A stretch of DNA of 8,317 nucleotides from Gammaproteobacteria bacterium (GCA_002705325.1 PAFS01000001.1:1-8317); one strand, 5' to 3'; positions 1 through 6,987 are shown, counted from the stretch's first letter. The notes: generated by a model from the sequence alone, not told the origin. Made by a program: numbers and translations.

Positions 1-255
1 GTTCTCACGCTGCTTCTCAAGCTTGTCCTTGGTGAACTTCCCATGAAGAAGGTTCAACGCCGAGATCCGCGCTCGACCCTCTTCGGTCTTTGCACCAGTG
101 CTGCCCCCGCCATGGAGACGGCAGCGGCCATTCTTCTTGTTGGCAGGACGCTGGCACGCGGTGCCCCGACGTGTCTTCGCACCGCACCGCTGCCCCGGCC
201 AGTCAGGCCCAAACCGCCATTCGATACCGATGGTCACATTGTCTTTTGTCAGCAT
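1..255 (-). CDS. HGGxSTG-motif small basic protein (partial, runs off left edge)
   Basis: Read on the minus strand from the ATG at 255-253, the frame stays open for exactly 85 codons to the window edge, so the C-terminus is missing. The product is strongly basic. It has two CG/C-type cysteine positions (C24, C34 and C45 in a zinc-ribbon-like spacing) followed by RLHGGGSTGAKTEEGRAR at about residues 46-63, then a Lys-rich tail. The HGGxSTGxxTxxG signature defines a family annotated only by that motif. Its members are often found in phage or mobile regions of Proteobacteria, and no biochemical function is established to my knowledge. Reading direction matches the upstream sulfatase gene, but a 123-bp gap with its own -10-like box suggests separate transcription. 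The family call is firm from the motif; a mobile-element origin is only an inference. The small overlapping plus-strand frames here are less convincing because they lack any recognisable motif. Confidence 0.8.
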   Translation of the reverse strand, partial: MLTKDNVTIGIEWRFGPDWPGQRCGAKTRRGTACQRPANKKNGRCRLHGGGSTGAKTEEGRARISALNLLHGKFTKDKLEKQREN

Positions 256-256
256 G

Positions 257-284
257 AATAACACCCCGCTTATGAGGTGTTATT
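257..284. promoter_or_regulatory. Perfect inverted repeat (operator-like) before the HGGxSTG gene
   Basis: AATAACACC at 257-265 is the exact reverse complement of GGTGTTATT at 276-284, with a 10-nt spacer. The repeat ends two bases before the minus-strand start codon and overlaps the last bases of a TATAAT box at 282-287. That is the usual place for a repressor operator. As RNA it could also fold into a 9-bp hairpin masking the weak GGGGTG ribosome-binding candidate that lies within it. Which of these it does cannot be decided from sequence. Confidence 0.5.
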
Positions 285-287
285 ATA
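282..287 (-). promoter_or_regulatory. Putative -10 box for the HGGxSTG gene
   Basis: On the minus strand this is a perfect TATAAT, about 26 bases upstream of the start codon at 255. The hexamer 17 bases further upstream (TCGAAT) matches the -35 consensus poorly, 3 of 6. The promoter call therefore rests mainly on the -10 box and its position. Confidence 0.4.
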
Positions 288-378
288 CCGCAAACCGAGC
301 GGCGATTCGAGGTGGGTGAAACCGGCAACGCTGCGCCTTGGCGATCATGGTGACCGTTGCTTCCAGCCGTCCATCTCA

Positions 379-1914
379 TCAATCACGCCGCTTTATCAGA
401 TGCGCCGGGTCGTCACCGATCTCAGCCATCTTCTCTTCAAGGGAAGCTGTCATTGCCGTCACCACTTCACGGTATCCCGGGTCGTGATAGACATTGAAGA
501 GTTCGAGTGGGTCTTTCTCGCAGTCGAAAAGCTCCCACTCCTTGTCTTCGCCACCGGCATTGGTGCCCTCAAGATCGTAGCCTTCATTGTACCAATATAT
601 CAGCTTGAAACGCTGGTCACGGATCCCGTAATGCGCATAGGCATTGTGGTCGGGGTCCCGATGCATCCAGTAGCGATGATAGGCCAGTTCTTGCCAGTCG
701 TCGGGAGTCCTGCCGAGAAAGAGTGGCCTGAGTGAGCGGCCCTGCATGTAGCTTGGGATGGTGAGTCCTGCGTAGTCGAGGAAGGTTGGGGCAAAATCGA
801 CGTTGCAACACATATTTTCGCATATCCCCTGTGCAGCAATCTCTTGTGGATATCGGATCAGGAAGGGCACCTGAAAGCTTTCCTCATACATGAAGCGTTT
901 GTCGAACCACCCGTGCTCACCGAGGAAAAAGCCCTGGTCAGAGGTGTAGATGACGATGGTATTGTCCGCTAGACCGGCCTCTTCGAGATAGTCAAGGAGG
1001 CGACCAACGCTTTCATCCACCGAATGGATCGTGCGCAGATAGCGTTTCAGATAGCGTTGATATTTGAAGCGGCTCAATTCCTCCTCGGTCTCGAATGTGA
1101 AGACCTCACCAGTGTCCTTGTCAATAAGCCTCAACCTGGACACATCCTCTGGATTGGGTATTTTCCGGTCAGTGCTATCCGGTCTGGTGCGTTCGCCAAC
1201 CTCGCCCCCTCCCTCGGGCTGAACCAGCCCAAGATCGGCGTATTTCATGTCGTCTCTAATCCGCATTTTGGCCTCGCTGGCGGCCTTCGCGCGGTTCGTG
1301 TAATCGTCATTGAAGGTTGCAGGGATGAAAATATCATTCTGATAGAGGTCGCGGTTTTTCGGATGCGGTTCCCATTCACGATGGGGCGCTTTGTGATGGC
1401 ACATCAGAAAAAAGGGCCTTTTCGTATCACGATTCTTGAGCCAGTCGAGGCTCTTATCGGTGATAATATCGGTGCAGTAGCCAGGCACCTCGATCTCCTC
1501 GCCCATCTCAATCATGTAGGGGTCGAAATACTCTCCCTGACCCGGCAGCACCGACCAAAAATCGAACCCCGTCGGCTGGTGCGCCCTGCCTTCGCCGAGA
1601 TGCCATTTGCCGATGATCGCCGTCTGATAGCCACCGGCCTGCAGATGCTTCGCAACATTCGGCAGGCGGTTATTGATGCCGGTCTCCAGAGTATAGACAC
1701 AATTCACATGGTTATAAGTTCCAGTGAGGATCGCCGCCCGGCTGGGCGTACAGATCGAATTGGTCACATAGCAATGGTTGAGGCGCATACCCTCTTGTCC
1801 GATCCGGTCGATATTCGGTGTTTGGTTCAGACCGTACCCATAGGCTGAAATTGCTTTGGCTGCATGATCATCAGACATGATGAACAAAATATTGGGCGTC
1901 ACGATGGCCTCCAT
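379..1914 (-). CDS. Type I (formylglycine-dependent) sulfatase, cytoplasmic
   Basis: This 511-residue protein has the alkaline-phosphatase-like sulfatase fold and should hydrolyse a sulfate ester. Visible landmarks are PNILFIMSDDH at 7-17 with metal ligands D15/D16; CTPSR at 55-59, where C55 would become formylglycine; GKWHLG at 102-107; HHKAPH at 173-178; and SDQGFFLGEHGWFDK at 325-339, supplying D326/Q327 and K339. The C-terminal part has the usual HYGIR...FKLIYW and WELFDCEKDP blocks. There is no signal peptide or lipobox, so a cytoplasmic location is inferred. Substrate class is not readable: a sulfated sugar is favoured over choline sulfate because a CUT1 sugar importer is encoded next door. 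Start choice: ATG at 1914 places the conserved PNILF block at the usual distance from the N-terminus. ATG at 1947 (11 residues longer) and a 554-residue version reaching into the divergent gene are possible but less likely, and none has a strong ribosome-binding site. The gene ends in tandem TGA TGA stops. Confidence 0.9.
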   Translation of the reverse strand: MEAIVTPNILFIMSDDHAAKAISAYGYGLNQTPNIDRIGQEGMRLNHCYVTNSICTPSRAAILTGTYNHVNCVYTLETGINNRLPNVAKHLQAGGYQTAIIGKWHLGEGRAHQPTGFDFWSVLPGQGEYFDPYMIEMGEEIEVPGYCTDIITDKSLDWLKNRDTKRPFFLMCHHKAPHREWEPHPKNRDLYQNDIFIPATFNDDYTNRAKAASEAKMRIRDDMKYADLGLVQPEGGGEVGERTRPDSTDRKIPNPEDVSRLRLIDKDTGEVFTFETEEELSRFKYQRYLKRYLRTIHSVDESVGRLLDYLEEAGLADNTIVIYTSDQGFFLGEHGWFDKRFMYEESFQVPFLIRYPQEIAAQGICENMCCNVDFAPTFLDYAGLTIPSYMQGRSLRPLFLGRTPDDWQELAYHRYWMHRDPDHNAYAHYGIRDQRFKLIYWYNEGYDLEGTNAGGEDKEWELFDCEKDPLELFNVYHDPGYREVVTAMTASLEEKMAEIGDDPAHLIKRRD

Positions 1915-1925
1915 AAGTTTGCGTC

Positions 1926-1952
1926 TTGCAATACCATATTTTCCCATATAAT
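1926..1952 (+). promoter_or_regulatory. Putative promoter of the iclR-like gene
   Basis: A perfect TATAAT at 1947-1952 is preceded by TTGCAA at 1926-1931 (4 of 6 to consensus) with a short 15-bp spacing. Transcription would begin near 1959, inside the spacer of the inverted repeat, leaving a leader of about 25 nt before the ATG at 1984. The -35 is weak, so only the -10 is convincing. No equally clear promoter for the sulfatase gene was found on the opposite strand, although the same AT-rich region must serve it. Confidence 0.35.
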
Positions 1953-1978
1953 ATAAATTTATTCTTAAATATGGGAAA
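1940..1978. promoter_or_regulatory. Perfect inverted repeat between sulfatase and iclR-like genes (candidate operator)
   Basis: TTTCCCATAT (1940-1949) and ATATGGGAAA (1969-1978) are exact reverse complements separated by a 19-nt AT-rich spacer. The spacer itself holds the self-complementary ATAAATTTAT at 1953-1962, centred within about 1.5 bases of the outer dyad. The repeat lies in the only intergenic space of the divergent pair. Its left arm overlaps a TATAAT box and its right arm contains the GGGA that would serve as ribosome-binding site of the regulator gene. IclR-family proteins commonly bind palindromes in divergent promoters next to their own gene, so this is the natural candidate site for the adjacent regulator. 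Confidence 0.6.
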
Positions 1979-1983
1979 CTATA

Positions 1984-2760
1984 ATGAGCACTACTGCCCA
2001 AAGATTCGTTGCGATTATGGAAGCACTGAGCAATGTGAGCCAAGTCGGCTCAACCGCCAATGAAATCGTGCAGCGCGCGAATCTTACGTCCTCAACTGGA
2101 TATCGGATGCTGGCAGAGTTGGAGGAGTTAGGGCTTGTGCACCGCATCGGTGATCGCAAGCTGGTGGCGAATTTCAATTTTGAAAGGCAGGTGCGCCACC
2201 CCGGTCTCGACCCCAAAGAATTGGCGTATTTATGCAAAAAGATCAGCCTTGAGTTGACCTCATCCTCGGAAATAGTGGTGCAGAGCGGACAAAATCTTTT
2301 CTGGCACATCGTCCAACAGCATGAAGACCAGGCGATTCGGCCTAGGGCCTACCCCGGTTTCACGCGTGGCAGCTACGAGTTGGATTCGTTGTCAAGGATG
2401 GCTCTGGCTCATTGCAACTTGGCTAAGATACGCAGGGAATGGGACACATCTTGTTTCTTCTCTACAGGCATGTCCCCTCGAGAACTCGACTGGGCTGAAG
2501 CCAAACGGATGATCACCGATGTTGATCCGTTGGGGGTCGAGTTTGACCTGTTGGGAAATGCGCAAGGTATTCGCAGGTTCTGCGCTGCGGTTCATGCACC
2601 AAGTGGCGAGCTCGCCTGTCTTTTAACTGTCGCAGAGGCCGCAACACCACTTCGAGACCAGAATGCCCATGTGGCAAAGATCACGAATTTACTTGTGGCA
2701 GCTAAGGCCCAAGTTGAGCAGGGAAGTCTGCCTAGAAGGCCTGTATTGCCGTACAGATAG
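1984..2760 (+). CDS. IclR-like transcriptional regulator
   Basis: The 258-residue protein begins with an IclR-type winged helix-turn-helix at about residues 5-62. QRFVAIMEALS forms the first helix, ANEIVQRANLTSSTGYRML the helix-turn-helix, and ELGLVHRIGDRKLV the wing. The remaining ~180 residues occupy the position of the effector domain but match the usual IclR pattern poorly: the common PLHATALGKALLA-like block is replaced by a GSYELDSLSRMALAH segment near 129-143. It is therefore a divergent member and its ligand cannot be guessed. It is transcribed away from the sulfatase gene and toward the importer genes, with only 35 bp before the binding-protein gene, so it may be the first gene of that operon. 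Its ribosome-binding site is weak (GGGA at 1973-1976) and lies in the candidate operator, which suggests autoregulation. The wHTH assignment is solid; the exact family is fairly sure. Confidence 0.8.
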   Translation: MSTTAQRFVAIMEALSNVSQVGSTANEIVQRANLTSSTGYRMLAELEELGLVHRIGDRKLVANFNFERQVRHPGLDPKELAYLCKKISLELTSSSEIVVQSGQNLFWHIVQQHEDQAIRPRAYPGFTRGSYELDSLSRMALAHCNLAKIRREWDTSCFFSTGMSPRELDWAEAKRMITDVDPLGVEFDLLGNAQGIRRFCAAVHAPSGELACLLTVAEAATPLRDQNAHVAKITNLLVAAKAQVEQGSLPRRPVLPYR

Positions 2761-2784
2761 ACTTCAACACAAGAAAATGACTAA

Positions 2785-2790
2785 AGGAGG
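2785..2790 (+). promoter_or_regulatory. Strong ribosome-binding site of the binding-protein gene
   Basis: AGGAGG lies five bases before the ATG at 2796, a near-perfect Shine-Dalgarno sequence at optimal spacing. It fixes the start codon and is much stronger than those of the neighbouring genes, consistent with the excess of binding protein over permease that such transporters need. Confidence 0.85.
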
Positions 2791-2795
2791 ATAAT

Positions 2796-4052
2796 ATGAA
2801 ATGTAAAATGATTTGCGCGCTTGCAGCCGCAACCTTCGTTGCCGTGCCTGCACTTGCGGCAGATATCGTTTTGTCGATCGGTGCACGAGGTTATGGGCCG
2901 GCCGTGGAACGTAATCTCGAGAGATTTGCCGCGGTGAACCCTGATATGGATGTTCAGTGGAACAAGGTATCGGATGTACCTGGTGAAACCCGCAAGTTGT
3001 ACGTTACTGGTTTGATGGCAAAGAGTCCAACACCGGATATCTTCGCTGTCGACGTGATTTGGGCCGGGGAATTTGCCCAGCGGGGATGGCTGCAACCAAT
3101 GAACGGCCTTCTTTCTGATGAAGTGATTGGCAATTTCAATTCATCATTGCTGACTGCCTCGACTGTGGATGGAAAAGTACACGCTTTGCCGCTTTACACT
3201 GATGGCATTCACTTCTTCTATCGTAGCGACCTTCTGGATAAATATAATCTCGACGTGCCTAAAACCTGGGAAGACGTGCTAGCCGCGTCGAAGACCATCG
3301 TCGAGGGTGAGGGTAATCCACAGCTTTACGGCTTTGTTTCAATGTGGGCCAAGATCGAAGGTCTGTTCATGAACTGGCTTGCTTTTACCAATGGTAATGG
3401 TGGTGGGTTTTACGACTCCAAAGGCAATGTCGCCGTGAATTCCGCAGCGAACATCGAGGCCACCCAATATATGGTGGATCTGCTCCACAAACACCAAATG
3501 GCTCCACAGTCTATTCTGAATTCGCGTCCAAACGATGCCCGCACACTCTTTCAGCAGGGCCGCGCGGTGTTCCTTATGGTGCAAGATTTTGTGCATGCTC
3601 CCCTCAGCGCCGATGACAGTCCGGTTGCAGGCAAGTTTGACTTCACCCGGGTGCCATATTTCGCCGGCAATGAGGACGCAAACACAACCACTATGGGTGG
3701 TTGGTTCCTCGGCATTAACCCGAATTCGAAGAACATGAAAGAGGCTGCCGAGTTCATCGAACATTTTACCGCTTACGAACAGCAGCTTGCTGCCGCGGTG
3801 GAAGACAAACGCGCACCGACCATTCCTGCAGTGTACGACAATGCGATGATGGATGATGCCAAGGTTCTTGCCAAGTTTGGCACTAACTACAATTTCGGCG
3901 TGGTGCGCCCTTCGGCTGACACAGGTAGTAACTATCCGAAGGTATCGGAAACGATGCAGCTTGCTATCACCAACGCACTGAACCAGACAATGTCAGTTGC
4001 CGATGCGCTGAATGCGGCGCAGGCTGATTTGGAAGTCATCCTGGCGGACTAA
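2796..4052 (+). CDS. ABC transporter sugar-binding protein (CUT1, extracellular family 1)
   Basis: This 418-residue protein is the periplasmic substrate receptor of the importer encoded just downstream. The N-terminus is a Sec signal peptide: basic MKCK, a hydrophobic stretch over residues 5-18, and PALAAD with cleavage expected after A21 or A22. There is no lipobox cysteine at the cleavage site. The mature part follows the family 1 solute-binding plan. It has an early ERNLERFAAVNPDMDVQW block, PDIFAVDVIWAGEFAQRGWLQPM near 79-101, DGKVHALPLYTDG...FYRSDLLDKYNLDVPKTWEDV near 123-163, and a C-terminal GGWFLGINPNSKN segment with AAEFIEHF. Length is typical for CUT1 receptors, which bind oligosaccharides, polyols or glycerol-phosphate type ligands. 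The actual ligand is not readable; the sulfatase next door makes a sulfated saccharide a reasonable proposal. Confidence 0.92.
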   Translation: MKCKMICALAAATFVAVPALAADIVLSIGARGYGPAVERNLERFAAVNPDMDVQWNKVSDVPGETRKLYVTGLMAKSPTPDIFAVDVIWAGEFAQRGWLQPMNGLLSDEVIGNFNSSLLTASTVDGKVHALPLYTDGIHFFYRSDLLDKYNLDVPKTWEDVLAASKTIVEGEGNPQLYGFVSMWAKIEGLFMNWLAFTNGNGGGFYDSKGNVAVNSAANIEATQYMVDLLHKHQMAPQSILNSRPNDARTLFQQGRAVFLMVQDFVHAPLSADDSPVAGKFDFTRVPYFAGNEDANTTTMGGWFLGINPNSKNMKEAAEFIEHFTAYEQQLAAAVEDKRAPTIPAVYDNAMMDDAKVLAKFGTNYNFGVVRPSADTGSNYPKVSETMQLAITNALNQTMSVADALNAAQADLEVILAD

Positions 4053-4071
4053 CTGGCTTGATTAAACCAGT

Positions 4072-4110
4072 CAGTTGCCCTCGGACCCGCTGCAGGTCCA
4101 GGGGCAACTG
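4072..4110 (+). other. Long stable hairpin between binding-protein and permease genes
   Basis: Arms 4072-4087 and 4095-4110 pair over 16 positions with one G-U wobble (4081) and one C-A mismatch (4082), around a 7-nt loop. The stem begins 20 bases after the binding-protein stop codon. No T-run follows, so it does not look like a standard intrinsic terminator. Known transporter operons of the malEFG kind carry similar structures after the receptor gene, which protect the upstream mRNA from 3' exonucleases and lower expression of the permeases; the same role is inferred here. Confidence 0.65.
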
Positions 4111-4155
4111 GCAACCAAGATCATTCATTAACTTGATACAAGATCATGCAGTAAG

Positions 4156-5049
4156 ATGACATTTTTCTCGAAATCCCTTGACCAGCGCAGGGAATTTACT
4201 GGGCTGGCATTCGTCACACCTACATTGGTGGTGATTTGTGCCATCCTCGTCTACCCAATCCTGCAGTCGATCCTGCTCAGTTTTGGTGACTCCAGCCTTG
4301 ATGGATCGCAGCCCTTCGAGTTTGTTGGTCTCAAGCACTATCATTCTTTGTTTCAGGATGACCGCTTCTGGAACTCGCTTTGGGTGACGCTGGTATTCAC
4401 CGCCATTTCGATTCCGCTTGAATTGGTCCTGGGGATTGGTCTTGCCCTGTTGATGAACGAGCATTTCGCTGGCAAGGGTCTGGCGAGGCTGGCAGTGTTG
4501 TTGCCATGGGCCCTGCCAACGGCGCTAAATGCATTGATGTGGCGTTGGATGTACAATACAGACTATGGCCTGTTTAACGCTGTGGCACTGGAAAGTGGCA
4601 TGGTGAGCCGTCCGGTTAATTGGCTGGGAGATGAAACGCTGGCCATGACATCAATGGTGGTGGTTGCGGTCTGGAAGACATCATCTTTTATGGCACTGAT
4701 TATCCTCGCCGGACTTCAATCGATCCCGCGCGAGCTTTTCGAGGCTGGCCGCATCGATGGCATGACGCGCTGGCAGGAATTTCGTGAGATAACCCTGCCG
4801 CTTATCAAGGGGGCTATTCTTGTTGCATTGATTTTGCGGTCGATGGACGCCTTACGCACCTTTGAGCTTCCGTTCAATCTTACAGATGGCGGACCGGTTA
4901 CGGCCACCGAAAGCCTGTCGCTTTATGCCTACAAGGTTATCTTCGACTTCATTGAATTCAACTATGGCGCTGCGGTGGTCGTGGTTCAGTTTCTGGTGAT
5001 CTTTATCATGAGCCTGATTTACATTATAAGCTTGCATAACAAGGACTGA
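4156..5049 (+). CDS. ABC transporter permease, MalF/UgpA-type (CUT1)
   Basis: The 297-residue inner-membrane protein has about six hydrophobic segments, near residues 16-42, 74-100, 110-131, 162-188, 213-232 and 268-292. The cytoplasmic EAA loop, EAGRIDGMTRWQEFREITLP at 196-215, carries the conserved G and docks on the ATPase. PWALPTALNALMWRWMYN and LTDGGPVTATESLSLYAYK are typical of MalF/UgpA-type subunits. It would form the heterodimeric channel with the next gene's product. The 103-bp gap from the binding-protein gene holds the long hairpin; the ribosome-binding site (TAAG just before the ATG) is weak, in contrast to the receptor gene. It ends one base before the start of the second permease gene. 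Confidence 0.93.
   Translation: MTFFSKSLDQRREFTGLAFVTPTLVVICAILVYPILQSILLSFGDSSLDGSQPFEFVGLKHYHSLFQDDRFWNSLWVTLVFTAISIPLELVLGIGLALLMNEHFAGKGLARLAVLLPWALPTALNALMWRWMYNTDYGLFNAVALESGMVSRPVNWLGDETLAMTSMVVVAVWKTSSFMALIILAGLQSIPRELFEAGRIDGMTRWQEFREITLPLIKGAILVALILRSMDALRTFELPFNLTDGGPVTATESLSLYAYKVIFDFIEFNYGAAVVVVQFLVIFIMSLIYIISLHNKD
5041..5045 (+). promoter_or_regulatory. Ribosome-binding site supporting a TTG start
   Basis: AAGGA lies five bases before the TTG at 5051, within the last codons of the upstream permease gene. Its spacing supports TTG at 5051 as the initiator of the second permease; a second TTG follows immediately at 5054. The first in-frame ATG codons lie well inside the predicted protein, so a rare start codon is the best explanation. 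Confidence 0.65.
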
Positions 5050-5050
5050 A

Positions 5051-5878
5051 TTGTTGCAGAGACAATCAAGACGAAGCCTGTATTTGCTTGTGATCCTATC
5101 GGCAACTGTCTCCTTTCTGCCGATTGTCTGGCTCATTTTGACATCGCTGAAAACCAGTTCCGGCATCTATGCGTGGCCGCCTCAATATCTTCCAGATCCA
5201 TTTACGCTCGACAATTATATAAAGATCATCACCAACTCACCCGAGCTTTTGTTTTATGTGTTGAACAGTTTCATCGTTGGGGTTGGCTGTACGGCGGTCA
5301 CACTGGCGTTTGGTGGCCTGACAGGCTTTGCGCTATCGCGCCTGCAGATGAAATGGGCGACGGGTCTTATGCTGTTCATTCTGGCAGTCTCAATGTTCCC
5401 ACCGGTATCGCTGCTGCCGTCACTCTTCAGGAGCTTCCTGGAACTAGGACTGCTCAATACCTATTCGGGGTTGATCATTGCGCATACTGGGTTGTTTTTG
5501 CCTTTTTCGGTGTGGATGCTGGCAAGCTATTTCCGCACACTTCCGGTCGAAATCGAAGAAGCCGCAAGAATGGACGGTATGGGTTTTCTGCGTATTTTCC
5601 TGCATGTTGTGGTGCCATTGTCATGGCCTGGCTTCGTGGCCACCGGGTTGATTGTTTTCATTTTCTCCTGGAATGAATTCCCGCTGGCACTGGTCCTGAT
5701 GACCGAAAACGCGATGCGCACTGCGCCTGTTGGGATTTCACTCTACCCGGGCGAGTATGCTTTCCCCTGGGAAACAGTCTCCACCGCGACAGTCATTGCG
5801 ATTATCCCGGTTATATTGATAACCGCCGTCTTCCAAAAACAGATTGTAGGTGGCCTCACCTCAGGCACTGGAAAGTGA
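5051..5878 (+). CDS. ABC transporter permease, MalG/UgpE-type (CUT1)
   Basis: The 275-residue partner channel subunit has hydrophobic segments near 9-31, 69-95, 104-125, 137-160, 195-215 and 242-263. The EAA loop is EEAARMDGMGFLRIFLHVVV at 169-188. Other MalG-like features are LPIVWLILTSLKT near the N-terminus, the LLNTYSGLIIAHTGLFLPFSVW stretch (133-155), and FSWNEFPLALVLM (205-217). The start is TTG, supported by AAGGA upstream and by the family's usual N-terminal length. It begins one base after the first permease's stop, and its TGA overlaps the GTG of the ATPase gene, so translation of the three genes is probably coupled. The rare start codon and coupling would keep its level tied to that of the first permease. 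Confidence 0.93.
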   Translation: MLQRQSRRSLYLLVILSATVSFLPIVWLILTSLKTSSGIYAWPPQYLPDPFTLDNYIKIITNSPELLFYVLNSFIVGVGCTAVTLAFGGLTGFALSRLQMKWATGLMLFILAVSMFPPVSLLPSLFRSFLELGLLNTYSGLIIAHTGLFLPFSVWMLASYFRTLPVEIEEAARMDGMGFLRIFLHVVVPLSWPGFVATGLIVFIFSWNEFPLALVLMTENAMRTAPVGISLYPGEYAFPWETVSTATVIAIIPVILITAVFQKQIVGGLTSGTGK

Positions 5879-6987
5879 AAGCAGATATGAGTGAAGTTAA
5901 ACTGCAGCGTCTAGCAAAGTCCTATGGCGGGTTCGCCGCTGTAAAGGAATTCGATCTGGAGATTGGCAAGGGTGAATTTCTGGTCCTGCTTGGTCCATCG
6001 GGATGTGGAAAGTCTACTACATTGAGGATGATTGCAGGCCTTGAAAGCATTACTTCAGGCGACCTTTTCATCAATGGTAAGCGCATGAACGATGTGGACC
6101 CCAAAGATCGCGGGGTAGCGATGGTGTTCCAGAACTATGCGCTTTACCCGCATAGAACGGTGTTTGACAACATGGCGATGGCGCTGAAATTGAAGCGTGT
6201 ACCAGCGGCAGAAATTCGCAAGCGAGTCGAACAAACTGCCGAGATGCTCGGTCTTATGGAGTATCTGGAACGCAAACCTGCAGCCTTGTCGGGTGGCCAG
6301 CGGCAGCGGGTTGCCATTGGCCGCGCGATCGTCAGAACCCCGGTGGTGTTTCTCTTTGACGAACCTTTGTCGAACCTTGATGCCATGCTCAGGGTAAAAA
6401 TGCGCATGGAATTGCAGGAGCTTCATGAAGGCCTCGGGGTAACCTCAGTCTATGTGACGCATGATCAAGTTGAAGCAATGACACTGGCCGATCGGATCGT
6501 CATCATGAATAATGGTGTTGTCGAACAGGTTGGCACCCCGCGCGAGGTTTATGATAGGCCGTTCAATGAATTCGTTGCTACCTTCATCGGCAGTCCGACA
6601 ATGAATATTCTTGACTTCGAGTTGCTGGAAAATGTGCCGGACAGCAATTCGAAAAAGGGCTGCTGGGTTACGCCATGTGGTAGTCTTTCTTTTCCCAGCT
6701 TGCCAGTTGATACAGGAACAAGGCGGAAAGTCCGGGTGGGGATACGCCCGGAACATCTGGAAATACTGGCAAAGCGGAAACAGATGTCCGGTCACGAAAT
6801 CCAAGCAAGAGTTCAGCTTGATGAGCTTCTTGGCGCCGATGCTCTCCTGGTCCTCGCCGTTGGTGATGCCCGCCTCACAGCGCGCGTATCTGGCATAGAT
6901 CACCCAAAGCGTGGCGATCACGTAACGCTAAATCTTCCTCTAGCACAGCTTCATGTATTTGACGCCGAAACTGGAATGGCTATTTAA
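5875..6987 (+). CDS. ABC transporter ATPase, MalK/UgpC-type
   Basis: The 370-residue protein powers the importer as a homodimer on the cytoplasmic face. Nucleotide-binding motifs are all intact: Walker A GPSGCGKST at 40-48, Q-loop Q86 in VFQNYALYPH, signature LSGGQ at 138-142, Walker B VVFLFDEP at 157-164, D-loop SNLD, and switch histidine H197 in YVTHDQ. After about residue 235 there is a C-terminal MalK-type TOBE/OB regulatory domain, including VRVGIRPEHLEIL and a final QLHVFDAETG. The start given is the GTG at 5875, which overlaps the preceding stop as GTGA. ATG at 5887, giving MSEVKLQRLAKSYGG at the N-terminus, is an equally good alternative by family comparison, with only four residues lost. 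This is the last gene of the transporter operon; no clear intrinsic terminator follows. Confidence 0.95.
   Translation: MKADMSEVKLQRLAKSYGGFAAVKEFDLEIGKGEFLVLLGPSGCGKSTTLRMIAGLESITSGDLFINGKRMNDVDPKDRGVAMVFQNYALYPHRTVFDNMAMALKLKRVPAAEIRKRVEQTAEMLGLMEYLERKPAALSGGQRQRVAIGRAIVRTPVVFLFDEPLSNLDAMLRVKMRMELQELHEGLGVTSVYVTHDQVEAMTLADRIVIMNNGVVEQVGTPREVYDRPFNEFVATFIGSPTMNILDFELLENVPDSNSKKGCWVTPCGSLSFPSLPVDTGTRRKVRVGIRPEHLEILAKRKQMSGHEIQARVQLDELLGADALLVLAVGDARLTARVSGIDHPKRGDHVTLNLPLAQLHVFDAETGMAI

Noticed and set aside
325..360. GCAACG/CGTTGC dyad as a terminator for the sulfatase gene
   Set aside because: The stem is only 6 bp with a long 24-nt loop and no T-run in the direction of transcription.
277..735. 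Open plus-strand frame of 152 codons
   Set aside because: It lies antisense to the sulfatase C-terminus and shows no recognisable motif; the opposite strand encodes conserved sulfatase blocks.
1024..1848. Long plus-strand frame of 274 codons
   Set aside because: It is antisense to the catalytic core of the sulfatase, including CTPSR and GKWHLG, and has no family features or ribosome-binding site; an antisense shadow.
379..1914. Choline-sulfatase (BetC) identity for the sulfatase
   Set aside because: The CxPxR motif is shared by all type I sulfatases, and the neighbouring sugar-type importer and the C-terminal blocks give no support for a choline sulfate substrate.
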